From: Incurvaria masculella
Taxonomy: Eukaryota; Arthropoda; Insecta; Lepidoptera; Incurvariidae
Length of the DNA stretch: 64,000 bases
Direction: 5' to 3'
Assembly: GCA_946894095.1 (NCBI GenBank)
Contig: OX335643.1
Coordinates: 1,971,036-2,035,035, forward strand
In this document: positions 12,625-26,000 of the stretch, piece after piece
Numbering within the stretch: the stretch's first letter is position 1
Layout of the letters: every line of letters begins with the position of its first letter
The notes under the pieces: model-generated
Databases searched by the model: none
What the model saw: the letters and a program-made list of their open reading frames with translations, nothing else
Told to the model about the DNA's origin: nothing
Position numbers and translations under genes: made by a program

Positions 12625-13153
12625 TTAAGGTGGTCCAACCCGCTCAACTCCCCATACAAACGGGGAAAGAAGATCACGCCCATATTTCTTGTCAGAGAGC
12701 CAACATTTTACTCAAAATTGCTTTATTTGATCCAACTAGATGTCTGATGACCGTTGGCATTGTACAAATGTGTTTGGTTTCTAAGTTATAAGGTCTGAAA
12801 GTTCGAATTTTTCGCGTGTTTTAAACAATAACTTTGGAGGTGGATTACTCAACGATAAAATCTATACATTTTAAAAAGATTAGTCATCAGACATAGCTGG
12901 TCTCATGAACATTTATAATCAATTATGTCGTGGTTAGATATTCGATTACAGCGGTCGTGGTTCACTTTTAGCTAGAAGTCGTTTTGTAATTAAAAATTTC
13001 TTAAATGTTACCAAATCAAACCTATGCGCATTGTCTGCTTTGTGGACATGTTGCATCCTCCTCATCACGGAGCCTGTCTTTTATTTATACATAGAAGGTC
13101 CCAGAGCGCAAAAGCACGGTTTTGTACCGTGCCCGCGAATGAGTTAGTCCCTA
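12625..13153 (-). mobile_element. TTAA MITE family C, right end missing
   Basis: Starts TTAAGGTGGTCCAACCCGCT and carries the family body (ATCACGCCCATATTTCTTGT, GTCTGATGACCGTTGGCATT, CGGTTTTGTACCGTGCCCGC), but stops before the second terminal repeat. Opposite orientation to the copy in FAR-B. Confidence 0.75.
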
Positions 13154-13274
13154 GTGAAGGACACCTTTCATAGTTTCAAGGTATGTGAAAGACGTCAGTC
13201 CTCGTACTTCGTGCAACGCTCAGCGAAAATGATAACACTCGGTATTGTTCAGATGGACGGTGTGCGCCTCTCCC

Positions 13275-13400
13275 TAGGGGAGCGTTCATAAACCACGTGA
13301 CCGATTTAGGGGGAGGGAGGGGTCCGGCTCTCGGTCACGAGGGGGGCGGGTGCCGGCCCGAGTCACGTGACGGAACGCACAGAAGCAGAGTCGTGCCGTG
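13275..13400 (+). repeat. Repeat family H fragment
   Basis: GGGGAGCGTTCATAAACCACGTGA and CACGTGACGGAACGCAC blocks match 17288-17634, which has both ends. Confidence 0.55.
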
Positions 13401-13765
13401 TCAAGCGCTCCTGCCCCGCTCCAGCCACTTCGATCACTTTCTTTTCAACATCCAAAAAATAAAAAAGTATTAATATTCACATTTTTTACTTCTTTCGGCA
13501 ATGTTATGTCTCTAAATATGATGGTTTAGTTACGTTTGGTCATGAGGGGGATGGCAAAAATGATCCAAATCGCCTCCGATCTGCTGATGTAAGGGTAATG
13601 ATATACGATCATTACCGTTCAACAACAACTTCAAGGACTTCTCATTCTCCTGAACAAAAGCCGCCCGCACTTGTTGGCATGTGAGTGGCTCATAGATCAT
13701 TGTCCACCAATTCTCCGGCGTGCTTGAGATCAATCAGTTCATCGGTCGATGCTCACAGGTTTTTT

Positions 13766-14140
13766 TTTATGTGACTGGACATGGATGGCTAATACCACAC
13801 TTTCTGTTATGGTATTAGCTCAACACACCACATGGGAACTAGGTGCCATGCCAGGACCTTCCTTATATTGCACGGCTACATTGAACTGGACGGAAAACAC
13901 GGACAATTTTCATTGCCGCTTCGACCATCGTTCATCCAATGCGATGGTACCAATCCGGGCGGGATTTACCCTACCACCTAGTAGTAAGGAAGGGGACCTA
14001 CAGTTTTACGTGGAATCCGAATCACGGACAGCCTCTCTCAACGGTCGAATGGTCACCCATCCAAGACCAGACCGGAACCAGCGTTGCTTAACTTCGGAGA
14101 GCGATCGCCGAAGTGTCGCGCCACTGGGCCATTGGTTGAT
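13766..14140 (-). mobile_element. SINE with 5S rRNA-like head, second copy
   Basis: Same organisation as 4923-5290: A-rich tail at the left, common body, then on the minus strand TCTTGGATGGGTGACC and CCGAAGTTAAGCAACG (14051-14097). The two copies differ at few positions. Confidence 0.8.
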
Positions 14141-14542
14141 CTGGGTGTGACCTGCTAGCGTCCTTGGACTCAATACAGGGCCGAGCGTTCCGTCTTGATT
14201 GCGACCCACTGCTCACCGTTGACCCGGAGTCTCTGAGCCACAGACGGTTTGTAAGTTCACTTAGTCTCTTAATATGTACGATGCTCTGCGGAACTTACAT
14301 CCCATCCAACCCGATATCCAGAGTACCCGGCGCAGATAATCTGAGCACCCCCTTGTGGTGGACAACAGGCTTTTGAGAACGAATTGTTTCTCAAACTCAT
14401 TTCTCTGCCGCACCGCCAGGATATGGAACTGACTGCTGGCGGGTGTCTTTTCTCAAACCTATACCCTGGGAAATCTTCTAGCGGTGGGCCTAAACGTTAC
14501 TTTCCAATACTATCTCATTCCTTATTCGTTACTGCGTAAGAA

Positions 14543-14584
14543 CTAGTATCCAAACCCGTTATTAATAACGGGTTTTGATACTAG
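14543..14584. repeat. 42-bp near-perfect palindrome
   Basis: CTAGTATC + AAACCCGTTATT is followed by its own reverse complement with one mismatched pair; the inner 24 bp are perfect. Confidence 0.7.
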
Positions 14585-14689
14585 ACTGATATCAATGGCT
14601 GACCACTTCAAAATACTTACAAGGCGTCTCCATATTTTTTAAAATAATTTAATCCAGGTCTTAAATAAATACACTCCTTGTGAAAATTT

Positions 14690-14818
14690 CAGCTGCCTAC
14701 CTATTACGGTTCATGAGATACAGCCCTGTGACAGACGGACGGACGAGCGGACGGATCGACAGCGGAGGTTTAGTAATAGGGTTCCGTTTGCACCCTTAGG
14801 GTACGGAACCCTAAAAAA
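14690..14818 (+). repeat. Repeat family A, 5'-truncated
   Basis: TTTCAGCTGCCTACCTATTA, a short GGAC array, GGGTTCCGTTTGCACCC and GGTACGGAACCCTAAAAA. Confidence 0.75.
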
Positions 14819-15017
14819 TATTTATCTTATAAAAAAATATTTTCATTAAAAAGTTACATGAAAAAATCAGACCTTCTAAATTCTTGTATACATTTTTTTT
14901 TATAACTTAAATTTTAAAAAAAACCTGATATTCAATCAACCTGGTGTTTAAAATAGTTGTAAAATAAATCCCTGTCATGCACTGTACTCGTACATTTGAA
15001 CAAAGCGCGCGCGCGAG

Positions 15018-15300
15018 ATCCCGTTCCTGAAGACGTTATTGTAATAACAGGTTTCGTAGTAAGAGGCGCCCACGAGATAGTATTGTAAAGACGTTATTGT
15101 AGGAACGGGTTTCGCAGAGCTAGGCGCGCGACGCTCGCGCGATCCCGTTCCTGAAGATGTTATTGTAATAACAGGTTTCGTAGTAAGAAGCGCGCCCTAG
15201 TATTGCAAAGACTTTATTGTAGGAACGAGTTTCGCCGAGCAGAGGCACGCGGGGCGCACAGGATACTGTGTCTTAAGTCGTTATTGTAGGAACGGGTTTT
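15018..15300 (+). repeat. Minisatellite-like tandem repeat, period about 110-120 bp
   Basis: GATCCCGTTCCTGAAGA, GTTATTGTAATAACAGG and TTATTGTAGGAACG recur in the same order at 15018 and 15138, with a partial third unit to about 15300. Confidence 0.65.
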
Positions 15301-15539
15301 GTGGATGATGAATAACAAGAACGACTTGTTATTTTCCAATACTAGTTATTAATAATCGTTACGTTAATATCGGCCCGCCGCTGAAATCTTCAAACGTAAT
15401 TTAAACAAGCTCGACAGCTCAGCGATAGTCCGCCGATCCGCTGGTATTGTGCCTTGCTGAGCGTGGTTTCGCGAGGTGGGGTAGATTTAGGTTTTCTGAG
15501 TACCTTTGGTCTCTCAGCACAGCCAAACATCGTTTTTTT

Positions 15540-15660
15540 TATAAAAATGCCATTATCCAACTCAGAAAAAGAAAAGTGGTGACCGGAGCGAGGATTTAAA
15601 CCCATTACCTCTAGCATAAAAGGCAATTTCTCTAGCCCTTGCACCACAAGCTTTACTTAA
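15540..15660 (-). mobile_element. SINE tRNA-like head fragment
   Basis: GAGGATTTAAACCCATTACC and TTGCACCACAAGCTT are the inverted box B and box A region of the tRNA-headed SINE; the body is absent. Confidence 0.55.
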
Positions 15661-16890
15661 GGTTTAGCTTGACAACGTCGTTGACCTTGATAATATTTCT
15701 CAGCGTAGTATTTGAAAGGTTGTTGGAGTACTCCTTAAGATCACTGAAATGGTAAGACAAGATTGTACAGCACCAGTGGTTGTCTAATCTACTTTCGTTC
15801 AACGTACTACGTTGTTTATTTCTGCAGCGAAGCTACCGTCAGCTGGAGATCTCCTCTGATACTACGGATAACCATTGTTTCCTGTTGTGCTTCGGGCTTG
15901 TTTCCGCACTTAGAGGGCAATTCATACAGTGTCTTCTATCTGGAAGTTATTGAGCAGTAGCCGAGGATTCGTCTTTCGCGCAGGGTGAACTGGAGTTCAG
16001 TTCTATTTCTTTGCTTCGCAGGGTTCATGTATCATATTCCCATTGACAATATCACGGAGGAAAGAATCCAGTTCAGGATCAGGTATTTACGCACACATAA
16101 ATGTATTAATCATGGCAATTAATTCTTTCGTGAATGCTACGTTGGGCCGTTGAGAAGATTTAGCCGTTGTCTGGCCTGTGGGCTAATATTATTACAGAGC
16201 AAATGACCTAATATCATGACGGTGAGTGTGATATTAGCTACCCATGCCCGGTTTCATAAAAAAAATATAAAACATATTGCATCATCAAAAAAAAACTTAG
16301 ATTTTCTTCATTAAAAATCTTTATTAAATATCATTGCACCTTTAAAATTTGAGGATTTTTAACCTTAATCCTTAATAAACTTATAAACGATTGAGAATAA
16401 ACTTATGTCACCTTTGATTTATTCATATACTTGAATAAGCGAGGTCTTATTTTGTGCAAGTGTAGAACACCACCATTTAAATTTGATAACCAACTTCAAA
16501 AGACGTAAGAATTTCATTTTATCTTATACTATTCTGTAACAACGTTTGATTCATATAATAATAACTTTATAATTATAACATTAAAAGTGGGTGAAATTAT
16601 AATAAAAGCTAGGTAAACTTTAGTGGTCTTCATTGAAGAAAAAAAATTACAAAAATACATTAACCAATATATTTTAATGCATAGTACTTTTATTTACAGA
16701 GCATAGTTTCCCGAGGCGAGGTGTATTTGGCTTATCTGAGCACCTTTCGTCCTCGCACAGCCACAGGTTTTTCATAAAAAAAATATAACATCACCTTAAC
16801 CACAGACTACCGAATATTACTTACACATAATCATACCGGTTTAATGTATTTTTCAAATAATTGAATAATACTGTAAAAACTACTACCATT
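15661..16890. other. Intergenic DNA downstream of FAR-B
   Basis: Holds a SINE tail at about 16180-16268 (GGGCTAATAT, TAGCTACCCATGCCCGG then A-run) and AT-rich sequence. No gene seen. Confidence 0.4.
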
Positions 16891-16896
16891 TTTATT
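16891..16896 (-). terminator. Candidate poly(A) signal of FAR-B
   Basis: AATAAA on the minus strand, about 180 nt downstream of the FAR-B stop codon. It is the first good hexamer I noticed after the TAA; no transcript evidence. Confidence 0.4.
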
Positions 16897-17074
16897 ACAT
16901 AATCGAAGTACCAAAAATGGAATGAAAAATAAAAAACAACTCGAAGCCGAGCAAACAGGCAACGAAGTTAGTGTAAACGTATGATTAAAAATCTACTTTT
17001 CGTTTTCATAATCACACCTGGACTGAATGCGCCAACCAAGCCGATGCACATTTCTCTAAAATAAGCTAACTATG

Positions 17075-20000
17075 TTACGCAGATTTGTTTGCAGTGGCTG
17101 TTCCGTATAGCCGGCTAAAGAGAGAGACAGCGGTACTGATGCATCCATAGGTTATTGTCCTGGCGGTCTCCGAGCGCGCCAGAACAGCTCGGATGACGAA
17201 GAAGAAGACGAGGAATTCCACCGCGTTGTGCAGCAGAAACATTCTGGAAACAGGACGGATGGATCTGCAGACTCAGTTCATGTAAGAGGGGCATTCACAA
17301 AACGCGTGATGGATTTAGCGGCGGAAGAAGCCGGCTCTTTGTCACGTGACGAAACGCACCGAAGCCAAGTCGTGCCGTGCCGCGCGCTTAAACTTGAGAA
17401 ACTTGAGAAAATGAAACAAATGACTCATAATGTCCAAATAATTTTGACCTTTTCGATAATGTACCTTACCAAATGTAAGCAGCATATATGTAGTTCGCCT
17501 TGATTAGAAATAGCAGGTGTTTCGAAAAGTTGTGTAAAATGCGATTTCATGAAAGTCAGGTTAGCCACTCGGTCACGGCCGGTCACGATGGAGGAGGCTC
17601 TAAAACTGTAACGCGGTTTGTGAATGCTCCCTAAGGCACTCGAATAAGATAGCAAACTAAACTTCAGAATCCTCGTGAAACTATGATGAGCACGGAATAC
17701 CTGAAGACCTGAAATTGATTTTGGAGTCGTTTATTACTAAGTCATGACTCCGGGTTGAAGAAATAATGAACGGCCTTCAAATTCTGTCTATTTTTGGGAT
17801 AATTTCTGGATTCTATAACATTGCTCGATTTATTTAAAATTAAAATTAATAATAACAAATTAAAATATGTAGCCTCGTTAAGCATAAAGATATATAAGAA
17901 AGTTACTGTACATTCTGCTATGAATGTTTTCTTGTCTTTCGTTATCTACTGAACTGTAGGATTAAGCCCTTCAATGCTTAGTAAAGGTTGTAATGTATAC
18001 GTGTGCAATGAAATATTTAAAACGAGTATATAAGCTTAATAAATTGGTACTGACTTGCGCATGTGGGATTTGGCTTCGCTTATCTGGCTGTCTTCTTCTT
18101 TCAGTAGGTACTTCCTCGTTCCTTTGACGTATTGTTCCATATATGGTCTCCACCTAGAAACAAACATTGGCTAAAGAAATTTTTATGGCCATTTCCGTGA
18201 GGTCGAATTTTACCTTAAAAATATAATTTGTAATAATGATATTTATTTGGGCAATATTTGTCGGATCAACTGCCAGACTTTGTAAAAATCTAGACATATC
18301 TAGATACGGATTATCGAGAACGAATTCATGATTCCATTTGATATCCAATTTTGCCAAGCGCACATCAAATCAACACGTCAATGCAACTCACAGACAGATG
18401 GTTCATTATTGCACATGATCCTTGTTTATTACCTGCTATAAATTACAGTCTGCCAGATTCATATATGTTTACAGTTCTTTGCGATAAACATTTGATTCAA
18501 CTCTGTGTTTTTTGGATTTTATTACCAGGTTATTTAATGTTAAGCGCTGCATATGGCGTACCTCAGGACCTCATGCCGGCTGGCCAGGTGCTTCTTTATA
18601 CCATGTTTGAAGGACCCCAGGTTGTACTTTGGGGGAAATACTTCTGAAGGGAGTTCATTCCATTGTCTACCGACCCTATAAATAACGAATCTAGAGGATA
18701 TGAATTGCATTACAGTTGCACCGGCTTTCTTGCCCATAGCAAAATGGTCATTGTTCTTTCAATAGAATTGTCTTCCCATAATTCTAGAATCTTGAACGCC
18801 GGAGTCGAGAAATTCGATTCATATGTTTGGTGCCGTCTGCCGACCTGATCTTGGTGACGTCACATTCGAAGAGCCGCCGGTCCGCCTCGCTCAGCCTTGC
18901 ATTTAGACTCTGCACGTTGTCGCTGAAGAAGGTCCACTCGTGCGTCATGAAGTACTCCATCGCGGAGATGGCGGAGGTCAACTTGCGCTGGAGGCGCACC
19001 ATGCTGAGCCTGAAAAGGATGTTTACAATTGTTTAGAAACAAATAGCTGCACGTATTTTTTCTGGGATAAGTCATTACTGCAAGTTCTTGTTGTTGTTTA
19101 GTCATCACCTATAAGCAGTACACTGCACTCGGATTTCTCATATTTTAACATTTGCCAGTTCAAGAAAACAGCGAAGAAGAACAAACTTTAACTAACTTGC
19201 TTTAAGAAAAGTGTTTGCAAAATTTGATTATTGCATCAGGAAGCTCCACCTTTCCAATAATATCTCGAATTTTGTATCATTTTCCGTCATACAATCTATC
19301 AAGCACGACATCGCACACAGGATTACCAAAACTTTGAAAACGATGAAGTTTTTTTTATATTAGATTAAGTACGATTTTAGCTTCAAATGTTGACTTACTT
19401 TGGCTTCTTTCCTATCACCTTAGCGGAGTAGTCGATGATGTAGGCGGGGACAGTTTGGAACAGGAACACACACAGCAAGTTGAAGTACCTGAAAACATAA
19501 ACAATGAAATGACACTCTAAACCAGACTTATTAGGGTCAACACTTAAACGAATTCAAGTCTATTTGGTAATGTTGTAACCAAATGAACATGTCTAAAGTC
19601 GAAATTCATTTGAGTTTCAAAGTCATAGAAACGGCACCAACCTATTGCTCTTGAAACTGCCACCGGGATACCAGAAGACGTCATTGAATGGATTGTCAAG
19701 GAGACCGCGGTGAGCCCAGCTCTCCAGCTGACCCCAAGTAATCGGGTTCTGAAGGCCTGTCGTGCAGTTGTACACTTTCACTCCTTGTGCCCTGCAGACA
19801 CATATCATTTTGATAATCGATAATTTTGTAAATGTGTAATAGTTTAAGGGGCCTACCTATATCCCATAGCGTAAAGTCAAGAATACGCGCGGCGGAATCT
19901 AGCCAGTGCCATCATGTCAGCGGGAGGGTACGCACGTTTCGCGCGCTCCGTCCCCGCTCTGCAAGGTACGACTAGTCTGATTTTGTAAAATTACTGTATT

Positions 20001-23000
20001 CAGAAGATTTTTTAACCGCAAGGAGGATGTGTACCTCGCTATAGCTGAAAGGTTTAAGATTTTTTTTATTTCATTATTCTAAGTAGAAAGATAACAGAGG
20101 AAATGAAATATCCTTTTAGAAATATTTTTTATTTCGATGATAATACAAGTGTTTTGGACAAAATGGGCATGTGTACCTTCGAAAACGTACGTTCTATAAG
20201 CTCAATATTTTTTCATTATTTAACAACTAAAGGCTTTACTGCAATCGACTTCAGAAAAACATTCATTTTTAGGTATTTATGCCCCTTAAGCAGTCAGAAC
20301 CTCGTCAAAACCAACATTGACTTTAAACGCTGTATTTCCTGAGCCTTGCCGTAAAATCAGTATACCGAAAAGATCCTCCCGTAATCATTGCCTCCTACTC
20401 ACACATTTTTTAAGATAATAAATATATTCATAAAACGCTTTATCTGCGTAGCGTATACTGGCTGAAAATATTGAACATTTAAACAAATGAACATTAAAAA
20501 TTAAACATTTAAAAATTTTAAATCTTTGTCCACTTTTCTACCTTACTGTTTCTGTAACTGAGCCCTGTTTCTTAGGAGTACAAACATTCCATCAAAAAAC
20601 ACCACTAACTTGTCTACTCCCGTCTGCCAGGCTACTGCAATCATGGTGTTGATAGCGATGTCCACAGGAATGAGATCAGCCACGTATTTCCTCTTGCAGT
20701 AGAGAGACCTGACTATACCCTTGCCAGCACCGACGATCAGTCCCGTGGGTCCGTTGAGGTTATCTACCCATCCGGGCAATGGAGACTCTAATGATGCCGT
20801 CACTAAAACAAAAAGTGAATAGTTGAAAAACTAATATAATGGTAAATGAGGTCAGTCATTTCAGGGACAGGTACATTCGTTTTGTAGTCTCAGGAAATCT
20901 AGGTGAAAGTATGAGGAATCTGGTGGAAGTCTGAGCAATCAGGAAATTTTAGGTAATACCGAGTATTCCTAGGTAATCTGGGAATCCCAACATAATCATT
21001 GTCACTCCTATTGAATTCATGGCAATCTCGGGTAATCTTATGCGGGAGTCCAGGGACCCGGGTTCAGTCCAGGGTTCTGAAATCTTACAAAATCCCAGAA
21101 ACATTGGTAATCCTGGAAATATATTTGGTAGTCCTTTAAGAATCTTTTAAGTCTCCAGGAATCTTGGTTAGTCCTTGGGAATTTGAACACAAGGTAATCC
21201 TGCTTGTCATGACTACTGGGAATCTGATGTACACTTTTTGCTCTAGTGACTTGCCCCTCAGATAGGGCTATTGTATAGATTTCATAACAGAAATAAAAAC
21301 CAATGAAGCAATTGTGGTTGATACGGGTATTCTTATTATAAATGTGGCTGACACTAAAAATACGATGCAAAATAAGAAAGAGTACTACAGTATCTTCATC
21401 ACATATATTTCTGCTAAGCCTTTTGTATCGCCACACGTTCTGTCTCTCCTAGTAGAGAATGATTTACTTATACTGGAATATTGAGTAATATTATACATTT
21501 GTGAGGAATTAGTAATATTGCGACGACGCCCATTAATGCTATAATATTACTGTTAAATTAATATATTAATGTGCTTACCGATAGAAGGTCTAAAAATAGC
21601 GATGGGAAACATGCCAGCGTTCTCCAAAATGACTTGCTCTCCCATGGCCTTTGTAAATGTGTACGTGTTGGGGCGGTTTCCAATCAACCTGTGATCATAT
21701 CAACGTATTTTTTCAAATTTTCTATTAATTAGTTCTTACTTTTTGATGCTAAGTAAGTCGAATTTGTCTATTATCGGAGCAATTGCTGCTCCAAGTGGCT
21801 AAATGCACGGTTTCCTAGTGGGAACTTTAGCAAAATAAGAATTGTACTTTTGCAATGAAAAGTCCTTTTATTTATTATTATTCTCTACCATATGTTTTAT
21901 TGTTGACATAGATATTTGTGTAAGTATATCTTTCCAATATACTACCGATAATGGCGGTATCGTCTTTGGTGTCGTTGTCATGTCAACATATTTTTTCCTT
22001 AAATTTTCTTAGCAGATATTTGAGCTCTTGCAAGTTTCTGCGCCGAAATCCGAATCACATGCGCGCGTATGTTAGACAAATAATAATAAAATAATACATT
22101 CCTAAATAATGACAGAAACGGATTTGTCGCAACCAAGGAACTTGTAATAGATACAAGTTCCTTGGTCGCAACCTACACGACACAAGGTCGGATCTGCTGG
22201 TAGCCATCGTAAATGAAGTCGCCGGGTGAACAGGCAAGTGAGTGATTAAATCTGACTTTTAGTCGCATTTCTTACCGTGCTAAAAGGTAAATTTAATTCT
22301 AATGGGCGAATAACACGTAGTTTTACAGTTAGCATGGTCCGATATGAAACTAAACGTGAAATCTAATCACTCACTTTGCTTGTTCACCCGGCGAGTTAAT
22401 TTACCAAGGTAGCCTCTGGCTCCATCAAAACATAAAAAATATGCTCCGCTTTATGTTTATGTTTTGATGGAGCCAGAGGCTACCTTGAGTATAGTCCCAC
22501 ATAGCTTATTTTGCGCATGAGCATGAGTACCCGTTTGTATGGGGAGTTGAGCGGGTTGGGCCACCTTAAGAGTTACCACATGAAAAAAATCCCCCATTGA
22601 TCGGGAAAATATTTACAGCCTGCTGTAAGAAAAGAAAAATGAAAATTACTATTTTAGATAAATAATATTAATAAAAAATGGGGGTTGTAGAAGTAGGGTT
22701 ACTTACTACATCTATGAAGAAAATAAACGCCTACGTTAACCCCAGAGGTTATAACTCTGTCAAACGATATTTTTTGCCATCCGTGGCTACATGCCGTGGA
22801 GTGTAATGACTGTATAATTTATACATATTTTTACATTTTTTATTTCGTTATAATCAAACTAGTGCTACTACTACCCTTTCGGGATAACGGTGTTAAGGTA
22901 TGTACGAATATATGTATGGCTAACCTAAACCACAAACATGTCTTTAAAAACTAATAATTACTTAACAACAAAATATCTCAGCCTAAAATGAATAGGCATT

Positions 23001-26000
23001 GTTATAATTGCAACAGTTAAATTTTGCAACAAGTTCCGATTTTGGCCACGCGCAAAATAAGCTATGTGCCACTATACTTTTCTTTTTATAGCGAACTTGT
23101 CACACGGCAAACAATGATCGTATATGGCCCAGGAAGATAGTTCAGTAGATTTTGAGCTCTACTGCCTTCCCGAGGAACACTAATCGAATGTTCGTTGCAC
23201 TTTGAGTCATGTGAAGTTTTTACGTGTCGTCGGAACTAGATAATTCGTAGGCTAACTCAATCGCTGTCGCAGTTGTATGTAAAGTGGCTGAGTGGCCACG
23301 GTTTTAGTTGCGATTCCCGTCCTTCCTATACTTTACGCTATTTTATCCAAAAAAATGCTCACTTCGCGGTGATGTCATCTAGCACGGAGTCTTCGAGACA
23401 GTCACAAGCGGCCAGAAGCTGGTTCAGGTTGGCCGGCGCCGGGTAGATGCGTTCCTCTATCTTGGCGCGATCGCAGTTGCAGTAGGCCGTCGACACGTGC
23501 ACGAATGACTGCGAACGAGAGGGTACGATTTGAAACAATGGGGTAGGTACATTTGTTTAAACCACTGGCATGACACCACGTAGCCTAGTGACGCGGGGAC
23601 TGGCCTAGCGTACCAGAGGTCTGAGTTCAATTCCGACATGCACCACTTTCTTTCTCTTTCAGAGTTCGTTAAGTGCATTTCGTCACGAATGCCAACTGCT
23701 CCATGGTTCGGAATCCATGTAAAACTGTGGGTATAGTTCCCCTACTAGATGTTAGGGTACCATCGCATTGGATGAAAAGTTGGTCGAAGCGGCAATTAAA
23801 AATTGTCCGTGTTTCCCATCCAGTTCAATGTAGCCTTGCTCATAAAGCGAAGGTCCTGGCATGGCACCTAATTCCTTCGGGAATGTGGTAGTTGTGTGGT
23901 ATTAGCCATCCATGTCAGGTCGCATAAAAAAAAACAAATGATATCTGTGTGAAGTGATAATATAAAACAACAGATAGGCATACTACGCTAGATGCCGAGT
24001 GTCATTTTCACCGAAAATATTAGAGCTGGAATATTGTCATCTTTTTTGGAACCATACCATTCTACTGCACGACAATGGGGCTTTCTTATACATGTTGGGA
24101 CTTTTGTATTATTTTAGTGGATTCAGTAATAATTCTTTTTCTTTAGTGAATTGAAAATATTTTTTTTAATTTTTTTATTTTCGTAATCAAACTACGGTTA
24201 CTTCACAAACTGATAGATCCACGGATTCGAACCGCAGTATACAACACATAAAGAAATTTCACTGGCTTATAGATTTCTTCCGTCCAAAATAATTTAATAA
24301 ACTCTTAAATCTAAACGCTTTTGCCAATAATGTTTTTTTGCTTCACAGTTTAAGGCAAAGAAAAAAAACGAACCGCAACTTTTAGTGCAAATGAATTTAA
24401 ATGTAAATCAGTTAACATACAAAGTGAGTTAAGTAAAGTTAGTTAGTGTTATATCCTTTGTTGGAACAAATTAACAAACAGACACTTTTCCCCCAATATT
24501 CTAAATTTTCTTTGAACTCAAAAAGAAATACATTCGCAACATTTCAAAGCCAGCACTACCTTGTACTCTTACATGGCTACCTCTTGTAGTCTCTCACCTC
24601 CAGGCTAGGCCAGGTCCTGCAGAGCTGCATCAGCCTCACCGTCGCCAGAATGTTCATGTTCACGCTCAGCTTGAGGACCTCATCGAACTTCACCGTAGCA
24701 GCTGTGTGGAACACCACCGACACCTGGAAATATGAATGCACCGGTTCACGGATAAATATCACTATTTCCAAATGTGGCCAAGGGATACAGAAGATAGCTA
24801 GCGACGCCAAGCGGAGATACCAAGCGTATCAACCTGATTCTTAAAAAAAAAAAATTGTGCATTACCACCTGGCTATCTCTACTGATTTTATTATTCTCTT
24901 TATCTCTGTGAGCCCTAACAGATTTTCCTGTATAGTTTACTGGGCATAATCCGAAATAAGCAAGATGAGACTGTTAGGAGAGACTTTTCGGCCGATTGCC
25001 TACACTCCAGCTATAGGTGGGTAATTGTCACCACCACCTACCAAACCGGCTACTGTTCCATCGCGTATAGTCGCAGCTCCAGCACCGTAATGTTGACGCT
25101 GACTACCGACGGCTTGGCCCTGGCCTGGAGGGCAGGGCAGGTATCAGCAGTACCTCTCAAAGCGTCTGCTGCCCACCGCGCAGAGTTGCAGCTCTGGCAG
25201 AGTTTGCTCGTTGCCCGCCCGAAGCTGATCGAAGACAAAGGCCGCAAAACTTAAGGTGGCCCAACCCGGCGGGACTGACTTATTCGCGGGCACTGTACAA
25301 AACCGTGCTGTTGCGCTCTGGGACATTCTCTGTTTCAAAGAAAAAGGAAGGCTCCGTGATGAGCAAGATGCAACATGTCCACAAAAAAGACAATGTGCAT
25401 AGTGTATGATTTGGTAAGATTTACGAAAATTTTGATTTCAAAACGACTTATAGCTAAAAGTAAACCACGACCACTGTAGTGAAAAATGTAACAGAAACCA
25501 AATAGATTATAAATCTTGATTAAATACGCTATATCTGATGACTAATCTTTATAAGATTTTCTTACTTAATCATTGCGTTATAAACCACCAAAGTTATTGT
25601 ATAAAACGCGCGAAAAATTCTAACTTTCGGACCTTATAACTTAGAAACCAAACACAATTTAACAATGCCAACGGTCATCAGACATCAAGTTCGATCAAAT
25701 AAAGCTCTTTTGAGCAAAATTTGGGATCTCTGATAAGAAATATGGGCGTGATCTTCATTCCCCGTTTGTATGGGGAGTTGAGCGGGTTGGGCCACCTTAA
25801 GAAAAATAAGCTTCTCCTGTACCTCGCGCAGCGTCTGCTGGTCCGCCGGGGAGAGTCCCAGCTCCGGCAGCGTGATGTCGCCGCTGACCGCCTGCAGCTT
25901 GTCGAGGCGCGCCGGGTAACTCTTGCGCAGTCGCTCAAAGATCTGTGAAGTTTATTCATAAGACTGCAATTATTGAAAACTCTTTACTTTGAATCTAAAC

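Noticed and set aside
20103..20342. 79-codon frame in FAR-B intron
   Set aside because: No recognisable domain, no splice context, AT-rich intron composition.
25678..25959. Arg/Ser-rich minus-strand frame
   Set aside because: Wrong frame through FAR-B exon 3 joined to MITE sequence.
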